Source: Leptasterias polaris
Lineage: Eukaryota > Echinodermata > Asteroidea > Forcipulatida > Asteriidae
Direction: 5' to 3'
Assembly: GCA_037783415.1 (NCBI GenBank)
Contig: JAZGTN010000060.1
Span: forward strand, 682,001-746,000
DNA length: 64,000 nucleotides
In this document: positions 50,540-62,842 of the stretch, piece by piece
How positions within the stretch are numbered: the stretch's first letter is position 1
How the letters are laid out: the number at the start of each line of letters is the position of its first letter
Translations under genes and position numbers: made by a program
Notes under the pieces: generated by a model
The model's database searches: none
What the model saw: only the letters and a program-made list of their open reading frames with translations
What the model was told of the DNA's origin: nothing

Positions 50540-53500
50540 ATGGCAGACAACTCTTCCAACGTGAAGAGTTTACCCGAAACAAAACTATCAAAATCTGAGA
50601 AGAAAAAGGCCAGAAAGCAAGCAAAATCCAGGCATACATTACTAAGACACGAAGGTATCCATACGTCAAAGGAACCAACAAAAGTAAGCAATTTATATTA
50701 TACTTTTTGGAAGAAATACAAATGAGTGTATTAACTATGTGTTTTTACGTCTGGTTCCCCAAATCTTGTGTTGACTTAAGTCTTAACATTTTATGAATGA
50801 AGGGGGACAGTCTAAATTTTGCAATTGGCAACTTAAGAACTAGAACTTAGAAGTCGAAGAGAGTTTGCAAGTTCATGAGTTGCCAACTTGCAAACTCTCT
50901 CAGTTTGATCACAGGTGTTTGTGTTACCATGGAGGGGAGGAAGGAACATTCCTCCATGGCATGGTTAGATCACGGAATTATACCTCCAAGATATGGTTAA
51001 ATTAAGCTTGAAATTGAAAAACAAGAACAGTCATTTGAATTGACCAGTTCAGGATCATTGACCAGTTCGGGATCATTGACCAGTTCGGGATCATTGACCA
51101 GTTCGGGATCACTTCAACTTTGCAATAACCAAATAATTATATTACTTCTCACATTACCAATTTCTGTTGATACATGTGAAGAATAACATCCATTAAACCA
51201 ACAAACCCAAAATAAGGTGCCAAACATCATCGGCAAATAAATTATGGAAATTTTCCTGAATTTTGTCTGCGATATTGATATTTATTTTGTTTAAAAATGT
51301 TGGTTGAAAAACGCTGTTAAAACTTCTCACCTTTAGAATTTGAACGCCAGTGCGAAAAACATTTATGTAAAATGCTAAGAATGCGTAAAAAATATTTCAC
51401 GTAAATAATGAGCAGCCGTCTTGTTTTTTTGAGGAATAAAAAAATTAACAATTTAATTTTTTTTAAAGTTAGTCAAGTACTAAGTAGCGTGAAGGTAAAT
51501 CATAGTTATTTGTAAAATAGTATTTGAGATGGTGTCACAGTTTTGTTTTGTAACAAATTTCTCAAAGTGAAGAACTTAATGGTCGGCTTGCTTCTTGGGT
51601 CGTTTTGACATTTTTTACTAATTGTCTGGATGGGCTGTGCAGCTCTTCCTGTATGTTGGGGCTGTCCTGATTTTTAATTTTTATTTTATGCTCATTTCTG
51701 TTTGAATTTATTGCATTTTAATTGATTATGTAGGTTTTGTTTTTAATAAATAGTAATAATAATTAATACCTCTACCTCCATGATGATCAAATAAATTCTT
51801 ACTTAATCTTATTCATTTGTTATTATCGAGCCAGTTTTTAACAATATTCTAAATAAATGGAATAATTATCATTTAGCATACTTTAGTTAGGATAATCATA
51901 ACCCTGACATTTCTTTATCATCTTCTCTACATCGGTATCTTCAGGCCTACAGGTCCCAGTACTACCCTAGTCACATTTGAGAGTCCCTTTGTTTCTTAAT
52001 CAGAATTATTTTTTAAAACCCCTCCATTCTGCATGGATTGAAATTTACACCTTTTGGACTGCAGGCCCGAGAACATTTTTTAAAGCATCGGTTCAGTAAT
52101 CTGTTTTTCCATTCGATATGTTAATCTTTTTTTAATCCTGCCCATTGCTTGTACCCTCTCTTTGGTCCAACTGTTGCCCTCCCTCCCCCTCCCTCCCCCT
52201 CCCTCCCCCTCCCTCCCCCTCCCTCCCCCCCCCTCCCTCCCCCTCCCTCCCCCCTCCCTCCCCCTCCCTCCCCCCCCTCCCCCCCTCCCCCTCCCTCCCC
52301 CTCCCTCCCCCTCCCTCCCCCTCCCTCCCCCTCCCTCCCCCTCCCTCCCCCTCCCACCCATGGACAAAAAGAAGAGGGGGGGGGGGGGAGGAAAACAAAC
52401 TAATAATAATAGGCCTAATTATAAAGTTGTGTAAAAACTATGAAAATATACAGTTATAAATCTGCTCGTAAAAAAAGATAAATAAAATTAGGTTTAGTGA
52501 ATTTTTCTTATAGTTCAAGTTTTACTCAATTAAATATGACACTTTATTACTGTTAAGATCAACAAATCAATTACTTTTTTCTTTCTTTTCTATCCCTAAA
52601 GCACCTGATAGTTGGTAATGGAGGACTTGGGAATGGCATCAGTCGTGATGACCTCAAACCGCTATTCAGTGAGTATGGTCAGCTGACAGATATTGTCATG
52701 TTACCAGGGAAACCATATAGTGTGATATGCTACTCATCTATCCACGAAGCTAAATCTGCATATGAGAACCTACAAGCGTGGCCGCTACGTCCTGCAGAGT
52801 CACCTGCGAGCGGTGTCGTCCTGTATTTGTCTTATATCAATGAAGGTATTTACCCATGTTTAAGAATCAATGAAAAATCAACGTTGCGTCAGGTCTGGGC
52901 TAAATTTCATAAGCACTTAGATTCATCTTAAGATGAGTTGTCAGTATCACCATAGTGATTTGTATTGTGACCTTACACTTTGCTTAGCAATTGAGATTGA
53001 ATGGCACTTAAAGATCAATCTTAGCTCTTTGTGAAATAGAGCTCTGGAATAACTCTCCGCACTAATGACGTCACTTTTGCTTAAAATACCCGGCTCTCAG
53101 ACAGATATTTTACCACTCACACAATCACCATATCATCAACGCACTAAACTGCACTAGTAGTATAGGCAGTACACACCAGTAAACATAAAACTTGAACATG
53201 AAATTTTGTGAAATTTAACACGTTTGTCTGAGATTCAGGTATTTGGCTTTAATTTCCCCGAAACTGTTCGGGGAAATCTATATTACTGATTGCTCTTTTT
53301 CTTCAGAATTTTCTCTGCCACTTTCTTTTATCTTTACATTTTTATTAAGGTATCTTTAGTTTGTGTTTTCCAAAGAAAATAACAGGGCCTGTCTGTAATT
53401 TTCACTTGCAATACTTTAAATTTGATGAATTTATGAATACTTATCATGTTTTGTTTTGCGTCTGACTGAAGTTCCTCGTCCTAAGATGAACAGCGGTGAC

Positions 53501-56500
53501 CGTAGTCTTCCTCCTGGATTGATTCTTATTGAAGACTTCATAACGGCTGAGATGGAGAATGAGTTGATGCAGAGTGTTCAGTGGGAGAAACAAGATTCAC
53601 ATCAGGATGCTGGTACGATCAATCGAAGATGACTAACTTAGTTAACGGACTTCAGACTTGGGGGGTCATTTTCAGTCATCAGCATTTTTCTCTGAAGTTG
53701 GTGATCCATTAACCATTTGACATCCTTTCTTCCAAACAAAGAGAGACAAATAGGGTACTGTTCTTACGATGACAGTTTTGCCATTAACTTGTGTCTTAAA
53801 AATAATAATAATAATAGTAATAAAGCATATATCGTCTTATGAACTCACGTCAGCAACTACATATTACAAAACTATCAATAAACAGACAAGCAATGAAATA
53901 CAAAACAATAAAATACAGGATTTTAGCAAGAATCCGCAATAGATGGATGTTGACCCATTTCAACTTCTATCAAAGTCAAACAGCCCCAACCTCAACATCA
54001 AAATATGGTTTAAACGAATATGTACTCAAGTTAGACCCGAACCGGTTTAACTTTACGAGCAGCGGGGGCCAGTCGTAAAAATAAAACTACCTCGAAGTTA
54101 AACCCGATACGGTTTATCTTTGGTTCTGAGAGGTCAAACAGCGCCTTGACCCAACACAACAACATCCGGTTTATTCACAACAGCACATGCACGGCCCTGT
54201 CTATTAATATTGGACACGGCAAAGTTCACAATAAACAAGTTTCAGATAATTTATTCTATAATGTATTCTATAGGCCTTATGCACATGACGTCATTTGAGT
54301 ACGGCTCTCTCTGATAGAGGTCAAAAGAAGGTCGCTCATTTGCCCATCGGGGTGCTCTTTTGCGGCTGTAACCAATAACTGTTGTGGTGTTTTACCAATT
54401 GCCAATTCAATGGAAACAGTCATTGGACATGACCGCATACATAGCTATGAATTTCTATGGTTTTGTCCTTGTTTTACCCCTAAGATGGCATTGTGATGAT
54501 GTCATAGCATAAACTCTTCAACCTGTGTATCCTTGTTTTCCCTTGTAGTTCAGCAGACTTTGAAGCACAGGAGAGTCCAACACTTTGGTTATGAGTTCAA
54601 CTACGCTACAAACAACATTGACATGGGGAATCCCCTACCGGATCCTATACCATCCCTCTATGATGATGTCATCAGTCGGATCATGGCAACTGGACTGATC
54701 CAGTTCAGACCAGACCAGATTACTGTCAATGAATACCAACCTGGCCAAGGTAATCATTGAGACGATTAAAACACCAACTTATAAACCACGAGGGAAACTG
54801 TCTGGGTAATTTTTTAATAATTTGCGGTTGAGAAAATAAAAATTGACTTGAGCAGGAGTTAACCCCCTTGTGGTTTATAACTTGATATTTAGAAATAAAA
54901 AAGTTGCATCCCCTTAAGGTGATCCCCTGGCTGCCGCCTCCAATATTGTATCATAAACTTGGATGTGATCCCTGGCTATGCGGCAGCTACAGGTTGAATG
55001 GCTTCTGACTGGCACCCCCCGAACAAAGATACTGATCAAATAGAGAGACTGCCAACATTAGGGCTAGATAGCTCAGTTGGTGGAGCGCCGGCACTTTAAA
55101 CTGGAGGTCGTTGGTTCAAATCCCACTCTAGTAAATTTTTCTTTGTTCAACCCATAAATTAAGATTAAAACACTTCTACTCGGGTTGTGTATGGTGGCAC
55201 AACTGTGCACAGAACTAACTGTGTATATGTGTGTACTGTGTAGATGCATTCACCACATAGTATTGTATTGCAAGCTGACATAGTTCATATCAAAAGCCAC
55301 AGTGAATGATATTTGCAACAAAATCAAACAAAAATGTCCCTGTTTTTTCTAGAAATGTTGAGAGATTTTTTTGGATGTTGTTCTTTCTGGTTTCAAATTT
55401 AATCTCATCATACTGATTTCTGTTTTCCTGTTCCTTTTATATTCAGGCATACCTCCTCATGTGGACACCCACTCTGCGTTCCAAGATGCCATCGTTTCCC
55501 TCAGTCTTGGTTCTCAGGTAAGGATGACCAATTCTTATCCTTGACTAAGACAGGTCTGAAAAACTTAAAATCCCCCCAGATAATTACCAACAAAATGATA
55601 CAAGCTACTAGTTAGAAAATAAAGACTTCTGTTATTTTTATTTCTAGGTCGTTATGGAATTCACCAATCCAACTGACGCACGCCAAATTCCGGTGTTTGT
55701 ACCACAACTTAGTTTGATGATAATGACCGGGGAGGCAAGATATCTGTGGTCACATGGGTAAGTTCATATCAACCCTGGTTATTTACAGTTTTTTGTAACT
55801 CAATTCACGAGTAGCTTTTGTACTTGGTTCCTTTTTTAATTTTGGTGTGCTGTGGCCGGGTGGTTAAGAGCACCGGACACAAGTTCTGGTGTTTCTGATC
55901 AGCAAAGCGTGGGTTCGAGTCTCGGTTGTAGATTATGTGTCTTTGAGCAAGACACTTTACCATAGTAAACCCTTCCCACGAAATATGCAAATTGCACGTC
56001 GCGCGTGCGCACTAACACTTTGGTTGGCAAAATGATGGAACATCGCGCCTTTTGTATGGGGCTGATGGTGGCGTGACGCAGTATGCGTGTGTGCGTCTAC
56101 TTAGTGCACATCTCTATGGTGTTTGCCAACCAATAGTGTCTGTACGCATGCGTGAATGTAATTAGCATATTTCATGGGATGGGTCTATTGCTTTGTCCTT
56201 CGGAAGAGACATTGAGCCATAGGTCCAGCGTACTAGGATTTGTAGTGCACGTAAAGGAACCCAGAACACTTATCCTGGAAGAGTAGGGATTAACTTTGGT
56301 GTTTCTGGTTCACATTAAGAGCACCATTGTTCACAGGTTTCCTCAGGCTTGCGAGCTACAGTGATTATGTTCACCTGTGAGGCATCCCTGGTTTTATAAC
56401 CAGAAATCTATATTAAAATGTTAAATTTTTATCTTTTGAGTTAAGGTAGTTGTCATTAAGTATAATTTGTTTACTCTACCAGAATTACACCAAGAAAGAG

Positions 56501-59500
56501 TGACATCATCCCAGCTCACAGAGCTGTGGCCAATAGCAATGCAGCATCTGATGACGTCATCCCAGCTCACAAAGCTGTGGCCAATAGCGATGCAGCATCT
56601 GATGACATCATCTCAACTCATAAGACTGTGACCAATAGCGATGCAGCATCTGATGACATCATTCCAGCTCACAAAGCTGTGGCCAATAGCGATGCAGCAT
56701 CTGATGACATCATCCCAACTCATAAAGCTGTGACCAATAGCGATGCAGCATCTGATGACATCATTCCAGCTCACAAAGCTGTGGCCAATAGCGATGCAGC
56801 ATCTGATGACATTATCCCAACTCATAAAGCTGTGACCAATAGCGATGCAGCATCTGATGACATCAGTAAAAATGAGGATGGTTTGACCTTGAAGCATCGA
56901 GGGGTTAGAATGTCATTTACTTTCAGGGCAGTCAGGGGAGCTCCATGTCATTGTGGTGAGACATCTTTAGTTTAATTAAATTCGAGGGGAGAAAGTTGTA
57001 ACTGGATTTTTGTTTTATGTGTCAAACCTTTATCTTTACATTTAAGATTACATTAGTGTGATAAGGCTTTCTTTGTGGCAGCCCCTAAGCTGTATAATGC
57101 CCTACCGTTGCATATATCTAGTCCTCTGGTCTCTGTTAATGTTTTGTTGTTCTTGTTATGCCCAAGTCATTGTCTGTCTACAGGGAAATGCAAAAAAACA
57201 GTATGCTTCACTTTTTGTCCTACATGTTGGCTATAAATGTATAATGCTGTATTTTCATCGGGTAGTTGGAATTTTCTTTTGTTTTGTTCGCTATGTGTGA
57301 TTCATTATTCATTGTTATTAACCTGCACATGCCTTTGAAACAACCATCATGAAATAAATGTTTATTGAATTGAACTGAGTTGAACAGAAACTTGCCTCTG
57401 CCCCGCGCCTTTTGAACTGTCTCCCTCATCAAACCCGTTCAGCAGAGTCACTGGAAATCTTCAAGAACAATCTGATAACTTTCCTGTTCAGTGGTTGATT
57501 GCTAAGAACCAATTTTCTTAGCCATTATTTGTGCCTTTATTTATTTGCTTTGCTTAACCCTCTTGCTGTCTGACCATTCAATACCATTCACTGTGGTTTT
57601 GAATGATAGATAAGCTATGCCAGCCTTGCAATAATGATACCATGAGGGAATGCATGTACACAGTACACAGTTAGTTCTGTGCACAGTTGTGCCACCATAC
57701 ACAACTTTGGCAGTTGAATGGTTTCAAATGGTTGGTCAACTCACTTGAAAATGTTGCGAACAGTAGGAGGGTTAATGTACTTTTTTCTTATAAAAAGCTG
57801 TGGCACCCAGTGTAAGAGCTCTCTATAAATGTTGGGTATTGTTGTTATATTATTAAATGTAAGATCTTTTTAATGCCGCACTTCAGTTTTTGTTTATGGG
57901 ATTATTCTTTTGTGCCTTTTGTCTTCCGTTTGTTTAACTTCTATGAATGCCTTGCCAGTTATTTTAGATTCTTTACATAGGTAGGGTTAGAGGCGTCTGT
58001 CTCCTGAATAGGTCAAAACATTACCGATGCCAGCAGGGCTAGGCCTATGGAATAAGTAACTATTAGTTCTCTGTTGGCAGGTCAGACGTATCCCCATACT
58101 GTGATTTGGGCACTGGCCTGGTGACCAGTCTTTCTCTTATTGTAATTGTGTTATTCATTTTTGATCATTTTTATGTAAAAGGCACAATATGAGTTTTAAA
58201 TTATTATTATGATTATTGTAAAAAATGTCTTCTTATTATTGAATAATTTCTTCTACCGTTATCCTGAAGGTTATCCCAGTCATTGCGACACTCAACAAAA
58301 CACAACCACTGCTGACCTTCGACCCACCGACCCATCACTTCCTGCCTTGCCGACCTCTGACCTCCAGGCAATGCATCTAGAAGAGATCCATGTCCATCAG
58401 GTTTATAACAACATTGCGGGTCACTTCAGCGAGACGAGACATAAACCATGGCCCCAAGTGACAGAATTTTTGAAGGAACTCCCAATGGGTAGCATCCTTC
58501 TTGATGTGGGTAAGGAACAAAATCCTCACATTATTCTCATCAAAGCTCTTCATTTTTTTTCAATTTTATTTTTATTTTTACGATAAACCATCCTGACATC
58601 ATTAGTTATCTCACTTGTGCGAGTGGAATACAGAACTATATAGCACTTCTGCATTCCATATCCAACGAGACCAAAGGGTGAATTTGATATGGGACGCAGA
58701 CGCGCTTTATTTTTCCGTACTCCACGGCATGTGATGACAAATTTATCTTCAAGCAAACTTAACACAGTTCATAATAATGGCGCAATACGCTGAGTTAGAA
58801 CAGGGTTTTATATGGGCCAAGTAATCTAAGTTTATATCACACTCTTGCCTGGATCGACCAATCGGAATGGACAATTCAAGTTTGCCTGAAGATTATAATT
58901 CATAGTGTATTTTTGAAAGATCCCAGATTTAACTTAATTAAAATGTATCTGTGTGCTTGGGGAGCTTTTGGGTTAGCACCAAACTAACAAAACAGTGTGG
59001 ACTACTGCTGCTGTCAAGCTGTCAAAATATATCTTGCGTTGTTTTCTGCAGAGGGAAGTTTTTTAGTTTTAAAACCTTTTCTGCAGAGAAGACTTGCAAA
59101 AGTTATGTGCTTGTGAGAGCAGCATTCTCCCTTAACGATTTTCTAGACCATTTTCTTGGATATTGCGTCTTCTGTTTTTAAATATGTACATACCTTTTTT
59201 TTGCTTGGTTGATAGGATGTGGTAATGGGAAATATCTTGATGGTAACCCAGGCTTATTCTCGGTAAGTGTCTTTGTGAGTCACGTTTTTTGTTGTTCCTT
59301 AATCTAAAAAAAGTTCAAGGGTGTGCACATTGAAAATATTGTTCACAGAAAGTAATAAAAATGTTAATAAATAGTTTATATTCAGCGCTTTATCACTCCT
59401 AAGGTCATCTCAAAGCACCCTTTACTCTTTAATAATTAAACATTCTTTATTTTTGATTCCCTAGATTGGTTGTGACCGGAGTGAGAAGTTAATAGAGATT

Positions 59501-61877
59501 TGTAAGGAGCGACGATTTGAAGCGTTCACCTGTGATGGATTGAACCTGTCTGTAAGGAGTTCCTCCGTTGACGCTTGTATCTGTATTGCCGTCATTCATC
59601 ATTTCTCAACGGAGGTAGGAACCAAACCGAATCGAACGTTCTCAGTTGATGTAAGGGACTTGTCCAGGGGTTGATTTAACAAAGAGCTAAGATTGATCTT
59701 AACTGTTTATAAATCCTAATTGCTAAGCAAAGTGTGACGTCACGATACAAATTACTATGGTGATATTGGCAACTCATCTTAAGATGAATCTTAGTGCTTT
59801 GTGAAATCAAGCCCTGAGCCCAATACACCGATCCATTAAGCCACGCCCATTTCTCTTTGACCAATCACAACCGCGAAATCTGATCACCATTTGAGCCGTT
59901 TGGTGATCTTTGCACTAATGGTGATCGGGTTTCGCGGCTGTGATTGGTCAACTCGTAAGGAGGCGGGGCTTAATGGATCGGTCTATTGAAAAAAGCCTGT
60001 AAGCAGACAATTTCTGCTTAGCAGAGTGATTCGTTGCACAGTTTCTATTTCATAAACTCTGATGACTCTTATTTTGTTATAAGATACGGGTAACTAAAGA
60101 TCCTTCCTGACAGACGCCATCTTTACTGGCAACTTGGGTTTTGGCTTGGAGCCTTGTCAAGTGCTCAAATTTTTCTACGCAGCCAAGTGGTTCACTAAAC
60201 CAATCAAACATGGAGTTTGATATAGTTTCTGCATGCTGCATGCGTAAACGCAAAAAATAATGATTTGCATGTAAAGATGGTCAAGTGGGAACTATCTATA
60301 GTGTGAAGCACTCATTTATAGTGTTATTCTTCAGGGAACTAGACACAGACAGTTACAGAGAACCGAGTGGCGATAGGCTGTATGTGAATCTACAGCTATG
60401 GCTACGTCTGTTGCTAAGGATGTCCTGTACTTCATCACATGACGTGGAAGTCTATCCATAGCCATAAATAACCAAAGCCACCAATTTGTACAGGGCCATA
60501 TTAAATGAAATTGAAGTCGTGTCTGAATTTGTGGCTATGGCTGTTTTGGCTGCAGCTAGATCTGCTTGACAAGCCATTAGCCACAGCCATAACCAAAGTT
60601 TCTTAATTTGAACATGGCCCAAGTTGTCTGTAGCAGCTCCACCTTTGACCTTTGAGTTTTAATTGTAATGGGTTCTTTTGGCAAAGGGTTTTTTATTTTG
60701 TATGGTGTTTTCAATGCATAAGAGGGTTCTTAGGATACTCTGTGCATGTTTTGCCAAGTTTATATTTTCTTTTAAATTTTTTTTATTGTATTTATGTACC
60801 CCCCCTATATTACTGTGTTGCTATTTTATATTTTTATCTGTGCAATTTTTAACTCATCTATCTTACCTTGTAATGCCGCATAATTCAGCTTTGTGCTGCT
60901 AGTTGGTTTTTTAATAAAATTGAATGAATGAATAAATGAATGAATGCAGTATTTCACTCTCTCCTCCTCCGATAAAACCAACTTATTTGATTTCTCGATC
61001 TGACCATCTCTTGTAGAATCGAAGACTGGCAGCTATTGAAGAGATAAGTCGAGTTCTACGACCCGGCGGACTAGGGCTCATCTATGTCTGGGCTAAGGAG
61101 CAAGAGAGGCAGCAGAAGAAGTCTCACTACATCAGGAACTCATCTCATAAAGCTAATATGGTGGACAAGAATGTTGTAGATGCAACAAGACAAACTGAAG
61201 ACATGAGAAGAAATGTGGAGGAGTCGAGCGAGGAGTTACTGAACGAAGAGGATGTGAACAGTCCACCTTCTGAGGATCCTCATTTGAATTGTCCCACTAG
61301 TCCTGGCCCAGAGCAGGATGAGAAGGGACAGACAAATCCTAAGTGTAGTTCTTTCGACTCTGCTCCGTCAGCTAGTGTAAGGACTCACACAACGGATCAA
61401 CAAGGATCAACTAAATGTGACTTCACGCTTGAGAATGAGGCATCCGGTGTGACAAGTGTGTTGAATAATGAAGATGCTGCTGCACACAAGGATGTTAATG
61501 CCACAACTCAGTCAAGAAGTAACAGTGAAGTTGCACTAGATAAAGATTACCAAGAATTCATGCATGACGGAGGGAACTCTAGAACTAAACATGAGAACAC
61601 GAGGACGGTTCTTTCAATCCACACTAACCGTACCGAGTTTGAAAACCAAGACATGCTGGTCCCGTGGCATCTCAAAAAGAAAACCAGCAAAAAGAGCAGC
61701 GCACCCCTTCAGGAGAATGGACCATCCTGTGTGGAGGATACGCCAGTGTACCATAGGTTCTACCACGTGTTCCAGGAGGGGGAGTTAGAGGGACTATGTG
61801 AGATGGTGAGTGGGGTGACAATCAGGAGTTCTCATTATGATCAAGGGAACTGGGGAGTTGTCATCTTAAAAAATTAA
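50540..61877 (+). CDS. ALKBH8: alkylated DNA repair protein alkB homolog 8 (tRNA wobble U modification)
   Basis: Eleven exons: 50540-50683, 52602-52845, 53472-53612, 54549-54749, 55447-55517, 55648-55757, 56483-56955, 58270-58509, 59216-59262, 59465-59614, 61017-61877. Phases join to 2682 nt, or 893 residues; human has 664. The N-terminal [22 protein letters not shown] precedes an RRM (about 49-129). The AlkB dioxygenase has Fe ligands H248, D250 (HVD) and H303, and the 2-oxoglutarate arginines R446 and R452 (RMSFTFR). The methyltransferase has DVGCGNG (540-546) and IAVIHHF. The enzyme methylates and hydroxylates wobble mcm5U in tRNA, the methylation with TRM112. Two expansions are unusual: a 17-residue tandem repeat at about 311-431, between H303 and R446, and an acidic Ser/Thr-rich linker in the last exon before [11 protein letters not shown] start at 50492 is possible, but homology begins after 50540. 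Confidence 0.95.
50858..50900. other. perfect 16-bp hairpin, 11-nt loop
   Basis: Arms AGAGAGTTTGCAAGTT and AACTTGCAAACTCTCT around CATGAGTTGCC, in ALKBH8 intron 1. The stem has no mismatch. The role is unknown. Confidence 0.8.
51039..51110. repeat. 18-bp tandem repeat, four copies
   Basis: ATTGACCAGTTCGGGATC repeated four times with one substitution, in ALKBH8 intron 1. Confidence 0.92.
52176..52356 (+). repeat. (CCCTCC)n polypyrimidine tract
   Basis: About 180 bp of nearly pure C/T on the plus strand, in steps of CCCTCCCC. It lies 250 bp before ALKBH8 exon 2. All the open frames on both strands here are low-complexity artefacts. The G-rich complement has quadruplex potential. Confidence 0.92.
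52898..53046. mobile_element. foldback repeat family E
   Basis: GGGCTAAATTTCATAAGCAC, TTAGATTCATCTTAAGATG and, at the far end, GATCAATCTTAGCTCTTTG. In ALKBH8 intron 2. Confidence 0.6.
55061..55158 (+). mobile_element. SINE-N copy
   Basis: GGGCTAGATAGCTCAGTTGG, GGTTCAAATCCCACTC, then TTTCTTTGTTCAACCC. An inverted piece of the same body lies at 54781-54860. In ALKBH8 intron 4. Confidence 0.75.
55847..56410 (+). mobile_element. SINE-L copy interrupted by a MITE
   Basis: Head with GGGTGGTTAAGAGCACCGG and GGGTTCGAGTCTCGG; body TTGAGCAAGACACTTTACC, then after a 221-bp interruption GTCCTTCGGAAGAGAC and AAAGGAACCCAGAAC. In ALKBH8 intron 6. Confidence 0.8.
55965..56185. mobile_element. foldback MITE I inside a SINE, TA target site
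   Basis: Arms ACCCTTCCCACGAAATATGC and its near-complement GCATATTTCATGGGATGGGT, with an inner pair ACTTTGGTTGGCAAA and TTTGCCAACCAATAGT. TA lies at 55963-55964 and 56186-56187. The uninterrupted SINE at 36224-36545 shows where it was inserted. Confidence 0.85.
56502..56864 (+). repeat. ALKBH8: 51-bp coding minisatellite in ALKBH8 exon 7
   Basis: Six full 17-residue units plus partial units at both ends, reading [17 protein letters not shown] with alternation to [17 protein letters not shown], which makes a 34-residue higher-order pair. All are in frame with the flanking AlkB domain. The mirrored open frame on the minus strand is a shadow. Confidence 0.93.
56956..58269 (+). other. ALKBH8 intron 7, contents
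   Basis: It holds decayed retrotransposon-like sequence (57050-57520, with [16 protein letters not shown] frames and a second RAPFELSP-like piece), the TGACCATTCAATACCATTCA repeat (57555-57770), and a retro-tail at 57796-57855. No gene is seen. Confidence 0.45.
59680..59812. mobile_element. foldback repeat family E
   Basis: AACAAAGAGCTAAGATTGATC to ATGAATCTTAGTGCTTTGTG. It directly precedes element G in ALKBH8 intron 10. Confidence 0.65.
59821..59988. mobile_element. foldback MITE G with TA target site
   Basis: Bounded by CAATA and TATTG; ends CACCGATCCATTAAGCC and GGCTTAATGGATCGGTC, inner pair TTGACCAATCACAACCGCG and CGCGGCTGTGATTGGTCAA. It is nearly a full palindrome with a short centre. 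Confidence 0.85.
60080..60302. mobile_element. foldback element J, second copy
   Basis: GACGCCATCTTTACTGGCAA at the left and GTAAAGATGGTCAAG with GGGAACTATCTATAG at the right. It resembles 17205-17433. In ALKBH8 intron 10. Confidence 0.55.
60360..60640. repeat. GGCTATGGCT foldback-like repeat
   Basis: CTACAGCTATGGCTACGTC and later ATCCATAGCCATAA, then TTGTGGCTATGGCTG and TTAGCCACAGCCATAACC. It is related to 46852-46990. Confidence 0.45.
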
Positions 61878-61983
61878 ATAACTTGTCAAACACAGAGGTT
61901 CCTTTCTGGAAAACTGCAGTTTTATTTAAACCTTGTTAATAGACAATACTTGTAACATACCTGTGGATTTGTTATTTTCACAG

Positions 61984-62232
61984 GACTTGGGAAAAGTACT
62001 GAGTATATTCACACACATCGGTGTGTGGGTAAAACCAAATAGGATTCTTTATCCCGATGCAAACTTAACATCTACTAAATTGTTGCGGTACCCGCTGCTA
62101 AAATATAGGATTCAAACTGCCTCTAGCTACAAGCGACTACTCTACAATATGCCAGTGGATTTTGTTTTAACAGGACTCGAGATAGTACTGAGTATACATT
62201 GCTCTGCACACATCAGGGTATGGGTAAAAAAC
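61984..62232 (+). mobile_element. SINE-R body without tRNA head
   Basis: GGACTTGGGAAAAGTACTGAG, ACACATCGGTGTGTGGG and ATCCCGATGCAAACTTAAC, then a second partial unit starting ACAGGACTCGAGATAGTAC. Same body as 30715-30950. In the ALKBH8 3' flank. Confidence 0.55.
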
Positions 62233-62620
62233 AAGTAATAGAGTCATTTTATGTCACTCTTTTGCTTATATCATAAGGCGCTAAGCTTTTTCGTGGTATT
62301 TGTAAATGATTCATTCAATGTTCTTTTTTTTCAATGACATATTTTTAAAAGAGTATAGACATTTGTCACAATGCAGCCATCTTGTTTTTTCTTCCATTCA
62401 AATCAATAAAAACCAAACTGATGCTGGGAGGCACAACGTAATTTTGTTTTTTCAAGTAAAAGTTTTGCCTCAATATTAAAATCGAGTCCAGTTTAATAGC
62501 CCATATGCACAATCTTAAAAATACACCGCAACGCATCTTGGGAAACCGATTACTGTTAACAAATAAATGAAGCTGCCAAGATGGACCCCAAGTTTACATG
62601 TAACTATGCCAGGTTATATA

Positions 62621-62842
62621 GACCTTTCCATTGTTGATAAACAAAGTGCGCCGGTTGGCATGGACGGCCGAATGTTAAATTTGCAAACCATTAAATCGTG
62701 TTAAAAAATGTTGTGACCAAATTCAACATTTTCTGTAAAGATTCATAAACTGAAATACCTTCCATGATTGGTTGATTCAATACTATTTTTGAATATTTGT
62801 TTAACATAGTTGTCCGAGCTGTGACGTTGCAATAGAAAGGTC
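62621..62842. mobile_element. foldback MITE H with TA target site
   Basis: Left end GACCTTTCCATTG, right end CAATAGAAAGGTC, flanked by TA on both sides (62619-62620 and 62843-62844). 222 bp, no coding. Confidence 0.75.

Noticed and set aside
52080..52459. Overlapping open frames on both strands with Pro/Ser/Leu or Gly/Arg/Glu runs
   Set aside because: They are all translations of the CCCTCC tract. Any frame of such sequence stays open.
56613..56897. Minus-strand frame of about 94 codons reading [10 protein letters not shown] repeats
   Set aside because: It is the antisense shadow of the coding repeat in ALKBH8 exon 7.
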